Assembly: GCA_001839685.1 (NCBI GenBank)
Contig: MLAK01000901.1
Coordinates: 1-44,878 of the forward strand
Direction: 5' to 3'
Source of the DNA: Tritrichomonas foetus
Taxonomy: Eukaryota > Parabasalia > Tritrichomonadida > Tritrichomonadidae
DNA: 44,878 bases
Part shown: one piece after another, positions 30,015 through 40,700 of the stretch
Numbering within the stretch: the stretch's first letter is position 1
How the letters are laid out: each line of letters starts with the position of its first letter
The notes under the pieces: generated by a model
Databases searched by the model: none
What the model was told of the DNA's origin: nothing
The model's input: only the letters and a program-made list of their open reading frames with translations
Program-made: the position numbers and the translations under genes

Positions 30015-33000
30015 TCACAAGTTGTGAATCCGAACTGTTGGTGTAAATATTGTGATGTCATCTTTTTCGCCTGTATTGTTTCCCTGGGCTGATGAAACTG
30101 GCTCAGAAATTGACTCGTTGTCAGAACTAGACGAGTCAATGAAAATTGGGAATTCTGGTGAGTTATCTTTAAATTTAGTTGAATTATTTGATCCTTGATA
30201 AAATTGCTTCATTGAATTTGGTGCGACTTGCTGAGGTGAATTATTTTGTGATGCGCTTGCCGCAATACTTTGTACATAATTTGGCTTGTTATTTAAAATA
30301 AGAGCTTTGTTTTGTAGAGGATTGATTAAAACATTATTTGGATTGTTAATTCCCATGGTATTTTGAAATATTCTTTGAATTGTTTGTAAGTTATTTGATA
30401 AGTTGGCAGGGTTGAAAATATTGTTTCTAATGATATTTTGAGACTTGTTTTGAGTGTTATTATCTATAATACTTTTGGTATTATTGACATAATTAATTGA
30501 AGACCCAGTTTGTTTCCTATTTAAATTACTTGTTATTTTGTGGGTTGTTACGTTAGATTGAGTTGAATGATTAGGTGTAACAATTAGATTGGAAATTAAA
30601 AGAGGTTTTTTATTTATGATGAAATTCATGATTTCTTTGACGCGTTCGGTCCAGTATTTCAAATTTCGAATAAAATTATAGGTTTTAGAAACTTGAGAGA
30701 TAAAAATTGGAGCTATTTGTCGAACTTCCATACTTCGATATATATTGTATTGGTAAGTTATGTTGCCTGAACCAATTGCTTCCATAAGGGAAGCAAAACT
30801 TAAAAAGCCAAATTTTTGAGTGGTCTGAAACATGATTAAATCATGATGAGAAGTCCAAAAAGTAGGTGCAATTTTCCATCTTGGAATATCAATCAATTGT
30901 TGTTCAGAAACATTCAATTGTGATCTAATGTTTCGTAACATAATGATATTTTTTGCAAGTGCTTCGAATAATTCATCAGGAACAAATGAAATATCAACAA
31001 CTAAATTAGCATAATCAATACAAAAACTAGTAGGTTTAATCAATTGTTGAAAATATGAATCATATTTAACCATTCGTCCAAAAATTTGTGCAATACAGCG
31101 ATAAATAAGTGTTTCATGATACATATTTGTATTAACATTTTTCGGTTGATTTTTCAATGATTTGAAATAATTAGTATTATGAAGATAAGCTATTTTTTTG
31201 ATTGTATTATAAACCGATGTCGAAAGAGACTCTTGGGGAAATCCATAAAAATAAAGTGCACGAAGAATTTGGTTAATTCGATATTTAGGGATTGCTTTCA
31301 AACAAACTCGTGATTCAAACTCTGCCGGACCTATTAATCTTTTTGAACGTGTTGAATATCCCTTTGGAATACGGATTTCGATTTCATTCATTAATAAAAT
31401 AACTCTATCATCTAGCCACTTTGTAGAAGGTAAACTAGGAATCAAATCTTTATGATATGGAGTTGATGGATTCAAAAAAATCATAGAAATACTATCGATA
31501 CCATAAGATACTAAATACCAAAGAAGATAATAATCATCAACAATCCTCCAAGTTGGTGGTGGTTGCATGGATTGTGCAAATTCACTGTCAATTAAATCAA
31601 CATGCTCTGAAAGATAAACTAGAATGGTGAATACACGATCATATTTCATGGAGTTTTCAAGAATTGTTTCTTCTTTGCCATTAAACAAAGTTTTCATTTT
31701 TGCAAGATTGCTGATAATTGGATCTTTCATAATATTTTCCATGATTCTTTGTCCAATGACTTCTTTAAATATTGTGTCGATATATTTTGAATACTTTTGG
31801 AATTTTTCATCTTCAGGTGATTCATTATGTTGCAAAATATAATTTTGCTTATATATTTCTAATGCAGTGGATAAAACTGCTCGAACACAGAATTTCTGGT
31901 ATCCTTCAGGAAAATGAGAAGTAACGCCTTTACAACCATATTTCATACCTGCATTAATAATACCATTAATATCACTTTCATCAAAATTATGTGGGATACC
32001 TTTATTCGATTGAACCAGTAAATGATTAACTTTTGTTGTGGGATGTGAGTTGACTTTTTTTTTACTCATTTTACCTAACAAGCTTTGATTATTGTTATTA
32101 CTATCGAAAGGGAAAGTGAAATTTCGCTTTTTTGTCTTATCATCATCAATGAGATTATCTTCGATTGTAAAATCGCCTAATTCTTCTTCTTCATCATCAA
32201 GTTGTTGAGAATCAGCATCTTGTTCAGGAACATATTCACCTGAAGTATCTGCTTCTTTTTTCTTCTTTTTCTCCTTTTTCTCTTTGTCTTTCTTTTTCAC
32301 TTCATCATTTTTCGTTTTTTTCTTAGATTTTTTGGTTTGTTCGAATGATTCTGTTTCATAATCGCCATAATTTCTTTTCTTATGTAGTCTTCTTCGAATT
32401 TCTGTGTTCGAAACATTTCCTTTTGGTAAAATATTAGTCCAAAAATCTTTATCACCAAAATCAACTTGTGCTTCAGCACCTCCATCAAATTTGACTTTAG
32501 CAAAGAGGGAATTTCCTCCACTTACAAAATCCCTTGTCGTTTTTTTGGAGCGATGTTTAAGGATAGTTTCTATATTTTCACTGCAAAATTTATCCAATTC
32601 ATCGCATTCTTCATTAAATATGTAATATGCACCTTTGCGAAGAATCATTTCAAGTTCCTTTGCATCTTCACTGCTATTACTTTTACTTATACTTTGTGGA
32701 TCTGTATCTAAAAGGGCGAAATCTAATGCAAGCTTCTTAGATGCACGTGTAAACATTTCAGCTTCATAAGTTGCACGTGTTATTAATCTGTATATTTTAA
32801 CTTCTTTCTTTTGGCCAATTCGATGACATCGTGCCATTGCTTGTAAATCATTTTGTGGGTTCCAATCACTATCATAAATAATAACTGTATCTGCAGCAGT
32901 TAAATTTAAGCCAAGGCCACCTGCATGAGTTGATAATAAAAAAATAAAATTATCTTCTTCTTCAGCAAACCTTCTCATTGATTCACTTCGCTGTTCAACA

Positions 33001-34811
33001 GCTGTTGAACCATCTAATCTTTCGTATTTATATCCTCGATAAGCTAGGCAATCTTCAATGATATCAAGCATCTTGGTCATTTGTGAAAATAAAAGGACTT
33101 TATGATTGTCGCTTTTCAATTTAGGTAAAAGTTTATCAAGCAAAATTGTTTTCCCACAAGAATTTACTAAAATTTGATATTCCAGTTCTCTGGTAATTGG
33201 TTCATTAATTGGAATATTATGTTGAGTTTTATAATTTTCTATACACATATTTTCAAAGCTTGGAAATAAGTAAGGATGATTACAAATTTTACGTAATTGC
33301 ATCATTATATTTAAAAATGAAATCTTTGCCTGTGTTATATTTTCTAATAAAAGATCACGATTATCATCAATAATTGATCGATAAAAAGTTCGTTGAATTT
33401 GGGTCAATTCAACTTCAATGATTGTTTCTTCTTTAGGTAATAGCGATAATTCAACATCGACTTTTTTCCTTCTTAAAATAAAGGGACGTATCAAATTTTG
33501 TAATTGATCTACAGTTTCTGGATCAGTGATATTATCATAATCTTCCATGAATCCATCAAGATCATCAAATTCCAAAGGTGCAAGAAAATGAAGAAGTGAC
33601 CATAGTTCAGAAACATTGTTTTGAATTGGTGTACCTGTCATGAGTAAAATCTGATGTGATAAAACTTGTTCAAAATTTTTCACAGTTTGAGATTCGCGGC
33701 TTTTTAATCTATGTCCTTCATCAATTATCATATATGCGAAATAAAAATTTTTTATAATTTTTAAATTCAAACCTAATTGTTCGTATGAAGTTAAAACAAT
33801 ATTATATCGAATTTTAGTGAAATCGACTTTTCCAGTTTTTTTATCTTGTTGATAAAATGCGTATTTTAGTAAGAAATTTCGACTTTTTTCTGAGCCAATT
33901 AAAGAAATAACTTTAAAATCTGTCCATAACTCAATTTCATTAAGCCAATTAGGTAAAGTTGATAGAGGACAAACTATCAAAAAGGGACCATCGATATGAT
34001 AATTGCGATGTAGCATTTCCAACATTGCCAAACCTTGAATGGTTTTCCCTAAGCCCATTTCATCAGCTAAAATTGCATTTCTATTGTTATTAAAACAAAA
34101 AAGTAGCCAATTGAGACCTTCAACTTGATAATTTGTTAATTTATTATTGTTTTTGAAATTTGGACTTTCGTCATATTTTGGGATTTCTTGAGGATTTCTG
34201 GCGTAAGAGATTTTTCGAATATTTAATTTCATTGGAACTGAAAAATCATCATTTTCAAATAAATCAATTAATTTTTGGGGTAAAACAGTTGGTTCTTCAA
34301 AAGTTGATTCTTCAATGTCTAATTTTTTCCATTTAGTAAGGTATAAAAATTGTTTCTTGTTAATAAATTCTTTATAAATTATACATTCTGGTTCAAAATT
34401 TTCTTGACACAAAGTCGAATTGAAAGGAATGTATAAATTATCAACAAAATTGAAAGGAACAAATTTTTTTTTGCGGTAAAACTTTTCATAATTGTTTGTT
34501 ACATATTTTGCCATATCAACAAAGTCTTGTTTTTGATTTTCTAAATCTAACCAAAATGATGAATAATAGCCTTTGTTTGACCATTTGACAAAAAATTTGA
34601 TGTCTTCTTGCGTATTTTCACTTACTGAATCATCTTCTTGTTTTCGATTTTCGTTTTCAGAAGTATTATTCATATTTGTGAATCCTTGACGATTGATTCC
34701 GATTACTTGTAAAGTTGGTCCTTTGTTACTTTTATTTTTAGATCTTTCAATCTCGTCGTCGATCTCTTTGAGTTCATGTGAGTTAAGGTAAATCGAATCT
34801 GCAAACGTCAT
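30015..34811 (-). CDS. CHD-type SNF2 ATP-dependent chromatin remodeller
   Basis: 1,598 residues. Residues of about 71-118 and 139-187 look like two diverged chromodomains (KFFVKWSNKGYYSSFWLDLE; FLYLTKWKKLDIEESTFEE), the order typical of CHD proteins, which bind methylated histone tails and slide nucleosomes. The SNF2 ATPase follows: LTNYQVEGLNWLL at 225-237, Walker A DEMGLGKT at 250-257, DEGH at 364-367, TGTPIQNN at 392-399, then the second lobe with LLSTHAGGLGLNLTAAD and DSDWNPQNDLQAMARCHRIGQ. A K/E-rich linker follows the ATPase. The remaining C-terminal 600 residues have helical segments that may be a SANT/SLIDE-like DNA-binding region, then an N/Q/S-rich tail. The ATG at 34811 sits 13 bases after an initiator TCATTTT. 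Expected in the nucleus. Confidence 0.93.
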   Translation of the reverse strand: MTFADSIYLNSHELKEIDDEIERSKNKSNKGPTLQVIGINRQGFTNMNNTSENENRKQEDDSVSENTQEDIKFFVKWSNKGYYSSFWLDLENQKQDFVDMAKYVTNNYEKFYRKKKFVPFNFVDNLYIPFNSTLCQENFEPECIIYKEFINKKQFLYLTKWKKLDIEESTFEEPTVLPQKLIDLFENDDFSVPMKLNIRKISYARNPQEIPKYDESPNFKNNNKLTNYQVEGLNWLLFCFNNNRNAILADEMGLGKTIQGLAMLEMLHRNYHIDGPFLIVCPLSTLPNWLNEIELWTDFKVISLIGSEKSRNFLLKYAFYQQDKKTGKVDFTKIRYNIVLTSYEQLGLNLKIIKNFYFAYMIIDEGHRLKSRESQTVKNFEQVLSHQILLMTGTPIQNNVSELWSLLHFLAPLEFDDLDGFMEDYDNITDPETVDQLQNLIRPFILRRKKVDVELSLLPKEETIIEVELTQIQRTFYRSIIDDNRDLLLENITQAKISFLNIMMQLRKICNHPYLFPSFENMCIENYKTQHNIPINEPITRELEYQILVNSCGKTILLDKLLPKLKSDNHKVLLFSQMTKMLDIIEDCLAYRGYKYERLDGSTAVEQRSESMRRFAEEEDNFIFLLSTHAGGLGLNLTAADTVIIYDSDWNPQNDLQAMARCHRIGQKKEVKIYRLITRATYEAEMFTRASKKLALDFALLDTDPQSISKSNSSEDAKELEMILRKGAYYIFNEECDELDKFCSENIETILKHRSKKTTRDFVSGGNSLFAKVKFDGGAEAQVDFGDKDFWTNILPKGNVSNTEIRRRLHKKRNYGDYETESFEQTKKSKKKTKNDEVKKKDKEKKEKKKKKEADTSGEYVPEQDADSQQLDDEEEELGDFTIEDNLIDDDKTKKRNFTFPFDSNNNNQSLLGKMSKKKVNSHPTTKVNHLLVQSNKGIPHNFDESDINGIINAGMKYGCKGVTSHFPEGYQKFCVRAVLSTALEIYKQNYILQHNESPEDEKFQKYSKYIDTIFKEVIGQRIMENIMKDPIISNLAKMKTLFNGKEETILENSMKYDRVFTILVYLSEHVDLIDSEFAQSMQPPPTWRIVDDYYLLWYLVSYGIDSISMIFLNPSTPYHKDLIPSLPSTKWLDDRVILLMNEIEIRIPKGYSTRSKRLIGPAEFESRVCLKAIPKYRINQILRALYFYGFPQESLSTSVYNTIKKIAYLHNTNYFKSLKNQPKNVNTNMYHETLIYRCIAQIFGRMVKYDSYFQQLIKPTSFCIDYANLVVDISFVPDELFEALAKNIIMLRNIRSQLNVSEQQLIDIPRWKIAPTFWTSHHDLIMFQTTQKFGFLSFASLMEAIGSGNITYQYNIYRSMEVRQIAPIFISQVSKTYNFIRNLKYWTERVKEIMNFIINKKPLLISNLIVTPNHSTQSNVTTHKITSNLNRKQTGSSINYVNNTKSIIDNNTQNKSQNIIRNNIFNPANLSNNLQTIQRIFQNTMGINNPNNVLINPLQNKALILNNKPNYVQSIAASASQNNSPQQVAPNSMKQFYQGSNNSTKFKDNSPEFPIFIDSSSSDNESISEPVSSAQGNNTGEKDDITIFTPTVRIHNL

Positions 34812-34819
34812 GAATCTTC

Positions 34820-34826
34820 AAAATGA
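34820..34826 (-). promoter_or_regulatory. Initiator of the CHD gene
   Basis: On the minus strand TCTTCTCATTTTGAAG; the A of TCA at 34824 would give a 13-base leader before the ATG at 34811. It agrees with the known trichomonad initiator pattern. Confidence 0.55.
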
Positions 34827-35417
34827 GAAGACTTTTTCAGGCGTTAATTGTCCAATATAAAATTTCTTTGAAAAAGTCAATTCTAATTCACAAGTTTACA
34901 AAACACAAGGAACATCCTCGAACGATAGCTACCTCCTTTGTTGAACACAAAATAAAATACGTTACCGCTCATTTGGCTAAATAACTATTCAATTTTAGGA
35001 CTAATCTATATTCATGGAAACAACACGAAATAATGTCTTTAAGTTCAATTCTAAAATCCTAATATACATATTTAACATGTTAAGCATTGAATTAGATACT
35101 TTAATACTAAAGCGAATAAGATAAGAGAATTGATTGAAAATGCTATGAAACCTGAAAGAAAATCTAATAAACTATGGATTAACTGGTCTCCATGGTCGAA
35201 ATAATAAAACATGAATCACAATACTAAGAGGATAATAAAATTGAAATTGAATTGAATAACTATTTTTTATATCACATTTCTGGATATGATATTCAATTAA
35301 TTTTTTCAATTTTGAATTATATCTTCGCAGAGAGATTGAACTAATTTGTGAAGCGCCATTAAAAATTGAAATAATACATTTGAAAAAAAGCTGTTAATTT
35401 TTGACTTTTTGAAAGAA
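34827..35417. promoter_or_regulatory. Divergent intergenic region
   Basis: About 590 bases between divergent genes. GACTTTTTGAAAGAAATG forms the immediate leader of the plus-strand gene. GAACGATAGCTACCTCC near 34919 is a GC-richer patch without recognised meaning. Confidence 0.35.
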
Positions 35418-36545
35418 ATGTCCGCTAAAGATCAAAAAACAAAAATGGCGACAATTAACAAAACTATCGAGAAAAGCCTCGAGAAGCGACTCTCAACGAA
35501 CGGAACTGCATGGATGTTCATAGACAAATCGCCTGTGAAGTTCACACCTGCACAAAAAAGCCAAAACGCTCGCTTACTTCGAAACTCAACTCTGATCACT
35601 CGAAATGAGAAAAACGAAAGAACTGAAAAAGTCGAAAAAACAGAAAATAATGGGGTTTTTGAAAGGAACGATAAAGCAGACAAAGGTCAAAAAGGTGAAA
35701 ATAAAGAAAAAAACGAGAAAAATCATCCGCAAAATTTGTCTTCCTTAAATTTGATTAACAAAAGCGAAATCGATTTAATTGAACATAGTCTAGCACAATT
35801 GCAGAACGGCGCCAATAATTATGATAATTATTCCAGATTAGAACGAGCAAAGATTTTAAACCAATCAAAGATTTCTCCATCAAAGAAAGAAGCAAGTCCA
35901 GTCAAACACTCCACATTCGATGCAATAGACTTCGAAATAGATGAAAATTTTGATGAAGGATTATACGACGATCATAAAGGCCTCAATTTTCATGAAGATA
36001 ACGAAATTAATGATGGAGATGATTTTTCATCAGATTGTTTTTCGAATTCTCCTGATGCTGGTTTAGGTGATAATAACCATTTCAGTGTTGTTGGAAATAT
36101 TAAAGATGCAAAAATTTCAAATCATGTGCTTAAAAATATGATTAGAGATGAAATATTAAATAATGGTCTCAACAGTAGCACCAATTTAACACAAAATAAT
36201 CATAGCACTAATAATAATAGTAATGTTTATAATAACAACAATTTAAATAATTCAAATGGTAATAAAGTCAAGAAGTTTAATTTTGCTGATGAAAGTCACT
36301 CAAAAGGAAGAAGACACTTGCTAAATGTTCTTGAGCTGATGGGCGGAAACGACATCATGCTTGAAGAGAAACACATGAAGCTTCCACATGAAAAAACAGA
36401 AATTGAGAACCAAATAGGTCATACGAAAATAGCAAAGCGCATGCACGAATACCTTGAGGAGCAGGGAATCGAACCACCAAACTTTTTGACACCACCAAAG
36501 TCGAGGCCACCTTCTAGACAAGCAAGAAAGTCGCTTTACGACTGA
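35418..36545 (+). CDS. Unrecognised charged, low-complexity protein
   Basis: 375 residues from the ATG at 35418; three codons more would need a TTG start. I recognise no domain. Residues of about 1-60 are basic with a SPVKFTPAQKSQNARLLRNS segment. About 60-105 are K/E/N-rich (KNERTEKVEKTEN and similar). About 170-230 are acidic (DFEIDENFDEG). About 265-295 are Asn-rich. The last 80 residues look the most ordered: HSKGRRHLLNVLELMG, then AKRMHEYLEEQGIEPPNFLTPP and a basic PSRQARKSLYD end. Ser-Pro and Thr-Pro sites (SPVK, SPSK, SPVKH, LTPPKS) suggest regulation by proline-directed kinases, as inference. It has no signal peptide or membrane helix. It could be a cytoskeletal or nuclear linker protein, but nothing proves either. 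Confidence 0.75.
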   Translation: MSAKDQKTKMATINKTIEKSLEKRLSTNGTAWMFIDKSPVKFTPAQKSQNARLLRNSTLITRNEKNERTEKVEKTENNGVFERNDKADKGQKGENKEKNEKNHPQNLSSLNLINKSEIDLIEHSLAQLQNGANNYDNYSRLERAKILNQSKISPSKKEASPVKHSTFDAIDFEIDENFDEGLYDDHKGLNFHEDNEINDGDDFSSDCFSNSPDAGLGDNNHFSVVGNIKDAKISNHVLKNMIRDEILNNGLNSSTNLTQNNHSTNNNSNVYNNNNLNNSNGNKVKKFNFADESHSKGRRHLLNVLELMGGNDIMLEEKHMKLPHEKTEIENQIGHTKIAKRMHEYLEEQGIEPPNFLTPPKSRPPSRQARKSLYD

Positions 36546-37325
36546 AAAAGGTATTTTTTCGCCCCAAATCGGATTTTGATGTTTGGATATTTTTTGATAG
36601 AATTTGTGTTTTTATATATGAAATAATGTTATTGTTTGTTAATTTCTCTATCTTTTTCATCCTTCTTTTCATACTTTCTTTTTATATCATGCCATGAATA
36701 TCCTGTCAAATCATAAATTATATGTTTAATATTATGGAGGAAAAAATATTGTTTCACATCAGTTAATAAATTAAAAAAAAAAATCCTTAATGATGGTTTT
36801 TCATATGAAATCTTCTGGTATTTTTACTAAATATTTAAACATCTTGCATCCTTAATATTTCCAACAAGGATGCAAGATTATGTTTGGGAAGACGTTGTAT
36901 ATCATATAATGTTTTTTATTCGTTTCCACGTTTATTCTGATCATACTTCACGTTGAAGAAATTTTATTTTTTGAATAATTGAGATATTAAATGTAGATGC
37001 TGATTGATATTAGATGCCAAATAATAAATATATATAATGGGTAAAATTCTCTTTGATGTTCCTCATCCTGTCATTAAAAGAATCCCAAAATTGACCTTCA
37101 CTAATTTTTCTTTTCTAGTAATTCCCTGAATATTTTACCCTTCAACTGGACAAATACTCAAGAGTAGTAATTGGAAAAGTTGTGCTTGATCATTGTATAA
37201 GATAAAAAACTTTCAGCACGTTCAAGATAATGTGGTTACTTTTCACTAATTTTTCTTTTCTAGTAATTACTTGAAATTTTTGTTGAAAACGGCATCAACA
37301 ACAAAAAATATGATGGAAAAAAATC
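36546..37325. other. Convergent intergenic region with a 27-bp direct repeat
   Basis: About 780 bases between convergent genes. TTCACTAATTTTTCTTTTCT and the following seven bases occur at 37097-37123 and again at 37242-37268, a 27-base exact direct repeat 145 bases apart. A GCATCCTTA / AAGGATGC inverted pair lies near 36845-36874 (CTTGCATCCTTAATATTTCC against AACAAGGATGCAAG), a potential hairpin. No gene seen. Confidence 0.5.
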
Positions 37326-37649
37326 CTATTTGGAACTACAAAATTCTAGAAACATTTCATCATAAGGATCAACACCAGGAAGTTTCATCAAAATTGTGTG
37401 AAGGAGAATTGGATCAGATATTTCTTGACGAATTTTTTCAGCCATTTCGGCTTCTCTTTTGGAAGCTTCAATTGCAGCTTCAAGTGGATTCAAGCTGAAA
37501 TTGTAGCTTTCGCAGAGGGATTCTTGGATTGCAATATCCATATCATCAGGCTCAAAATCATCGAGCGTTTTTGATATTTCTTTCATCTTGAAAGACTCTC
37601 TTTTGCTATCATTCAGACTTCTTGGGCGCCTTGGATCAAGGTACGCCAT
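37326..37649 (-). CDS. Small double-UIM protein resembling the Rpn10/S5a C-terminus
   Basis: 107 residues. Two ubiquitin-interacting motifs are visible: EPDDMDIAIQESLCES at 33-48 (acidic patch, then A--x--S) and PLEAAIEASKREAE at 55-68. They are followed by ISDPILLHTILMKLPGVDP at 77-95. In proteasome subunit Rpn10/PSMD4 the UIMs are followed by a very similar DPEFLQSVL-NLPGVDP segment, so this protein looks like the C-terminal end of Rpn10 with no von Willebrand A domain. UIM proteins bind ubiquitin chains. It may be a free ubiquitin receptor or adaptor; whether it docks on the proteasome is unclear, since docking normally needs the missing domain. The ATG at 37649 is in TTTTTTCAATGG. It lies 79 bases from the next gene upstream. 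Confidence 0.7.
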   Translation of the reverse strand: MAYLDPRRPRSLNDSKRESFKMKEISKTLDDFEPDDMDIAIQESLCESYNFSLNPLEAAIEASKREAEMAEKIRQEISDPILLHTILMKLPGVDPYDEMFLEFCSSK

Positions 37650-37728
37650 TGAAAAAAGTAATATTGATGACTATTAAGTTGATGGTGAAATATTAGGTCA
37701 AATTGTTCAATTTTTATATCACATGACA

Positions 37729-40700
37729 TTATGGGGAGGTACCCTTTGAACTGATTGGGGTTTGAATATTTCCACTCATCTGGAGAACTTTCCGACTGAA
37801 TATTAACACAAGAGAAACAGGTCGAATTGATCCAAGTTTCGGAACATTTTTAAGATTAATTAATTTTGATAATCTTTCATCAACTAAAATTCTTTTTTCC
37901 ATTCTCATTATATCAATTTTATTTAGTAAGTTATCTGGCTTTGAAATATTAATTATGGCTTCTTCAAATTCCTTCTTTAATTGATCGAAATCATTTGGTG
38001 GAAGTACCCCTCTTTTCATCATTACATAAAGTGTGTTTAACCACTTTTTAAGTTGTTCATGATCTTTTCTTTCAGCTTTGAATAATTGTAGAGAATCACT
38101 TAATGAACCCAAATCAAAAGTTAGTCTGTTTATTTCGATTTGTTTACTTTTTAGTGATTTCCTTGTATCAATGAGTTTACAGGACAATTTATGAATAATT
38201 GGTGATAGTTTTTCATTTTGTTGAATACTCAGTACTTCACAGCAGTCTTTATAGTCTTTAATTTGTGATGGATTGTAATAATGGAAGAATTCATTAATAA
38301 TTTCAAGAAGGGGTTTAGAATCACAATTTTCAATCTGGAAGCAGTTTATGAATCTTTCACGACATTTTGTCAATTCAGCTTTCTTTTCATTTAATTCTTG
38401 AAAATAAGAAGTTTTTTGATTATTTTGATGAGAATCAGCTTTCTCACGATAGAGTTTAAGAGCTTTTTGGCATTCTTCTAATTGAGAAGCTAAGCTTTTT
38501 TCAGCGTAATTTGCTTTAGCGATTTTTGTTTGCCATTCTCGTTTTATTTCTTCAATTTTAGAAAGCTCCAATTTGAATTTCTCATTTTGATGAACTAAAT
38601 CATCGTTTTCGTGTTTGACTTCATCTATATTCTTTTTATAATCTTTTTCAAGTTTCTGATTTCTTTGTCTTAGGTTGGAAATTTCATTTCTATTTTGATT
38701 TTGTAAAGTTTCGTTTTCTTGCTTGAGTTTTTGATTTTTTTCTCTCAGACTTTGAACTTTAGCGTTCAATTCTACAATTTGAGTAGTTGCTGTTTCTTCA
38801 GCTAAAGTCAATCTTTGAATTTGACCTTCAGCAGATGTAAGTTTTAGTTTTATTTCATTTTTATCAAGTTCAGATTCATTTAATTTTTGTGAAAGGGATT
38901 CAATGCTTTCTTTTTTGTTTTTCAGTTTTTCAATTTTAAGTTTTTGTTCTTGAAGTTCCCTTTCGATAATTTCACTTTTTTCTAGTTGCTCTAGTACATT
39001 ATTAAGTTCAATTTTAAGTTTTTGAATTAAATCTGAGTCTTTGGATTTCATTCTTTGATATTTAAATTTAAGTTTATCGTATTTTGTTATTAATTCGTTA
39101 ATCTTTTTCTGGAATCGTTTTTTATCATCTTTCGAAAATATTTCATCAACAGTTTCCTGAAGGGTTTTATTATTGGCTTCCAATAAATGAACTTGAAGCT
39201 TTAATTCTTCATTTTGATCACATAATGCTTCAATGTTATCTTCCAGAGATTTACTTATCACTTCTTTCTTTAATAAAGAAGAGACCTTTTCAAGTAAGTA
39301 ATTAATTCTATCTTCATTGTTTCTTCTATTTACATCTTTGCTAATTTCAGCTTTTTCTTTTTCAAGTAATACTTTGTTATAAAAATGTGTGATTTCTTCA
39401 TTCTTTTCGAATAAAAGTGAATTAACAGTTAAAATTATTTCAAAAATTGTAAATAATTCCTTAAAAGGTTGTTCCTTTAATTCATCTTCGGAAACAAATT
39501 GATATATTGAGTTTAATTTACTTTGAATGGAGCCTTTTTGATTGAAGAGTGAAGGAATATTAATTGGTGGATTTTGATTGTTTAAAAATTCTTCAATATT
39601 TTTGATTCTTTCATTTATTTCATTTAAATTAAAGCTTTTGGAATTTGAAAAAGACCTAATAAAATCTAAAGCATTTTTAAGTTGACTTAGAATATTGTTT
39701 TCATTTTCTTTGCTCTTTGTCAACTCTTCTTTAAGAGAAACTAATTGACTGTTTACATTTCTAATTTTCTTTAAAATATGTTCTTCTACTTCATCATCAT
39801 GATTTGATATTTTAGATGAACTACTATCGTGATCTTCTGACTCATCAATAAAAGTATTGTTAATTATTGAATTGATTTTACAACTTAAATCTTTAATATC
39901 AATTTTGAAATCATCCTCATTGACAACACTATTCCTATTTTTTTCATTGCTTGTAAGAGAATCACTAGGTGATGGAGAGTTGTTTTCAGTCAGAATTAAT
40001 TGGATTTTACTGATAATTGAATTTAATCGACTTTTTTGATCATTGATAAAAGAAAAATCATTGGACTCATTCATAAACACATTTTCAAATACAGAGATTG
40101 CCTTATTAAAAGTTTGTTCATCTATTAAATCATTATTCAAATCATTTTTCACATCTGTTTGATCAAGAATAAATTCATTAGTTTCATTATTTTCTATTTT
40201 CTTTGACACTTTGATCTCTTTGATTGTTGGTGGCTCAATTGTTACTTTTTGGGAACTTAGTTTCTCTAGTTGAAGCTTTTGTTCATTAATTGTTGTTTCA
40301 GCTGATACTATTTCCAACTCTTTTTGATCAATAAGTTTATTTAATCTTTCGTTCTCTTTTCTAAGTGAAATGAAACTTAAATTTTCGGTTTGAGCTGTTT
40401 CGTTTGTTTTTTTGTCAGAAAGTTGTTTTTTCAATTTCAATATCTCTTTTTCTGTAGTTTGGAGTCTCTCAATAAGTGTCATATCTGTCTTGTTTTCGAA
40501 ATTATGTGTGAGATAGACAACTTCATTTGTAGCAGTCATTTTGGCTAATCCAAGTCGTTCATTTTCTCTTTTTAATCGAAAATTTTCATCGTTGATAATA
40601 TCTATTTTCTTTTCGAGTTCTAAAATTTTATTATTGGATTTTTTTTGAAGCGAAGAATAACTGTTCTGAAGTTCATCTATTTGGCGACGAAGAGTAACGT

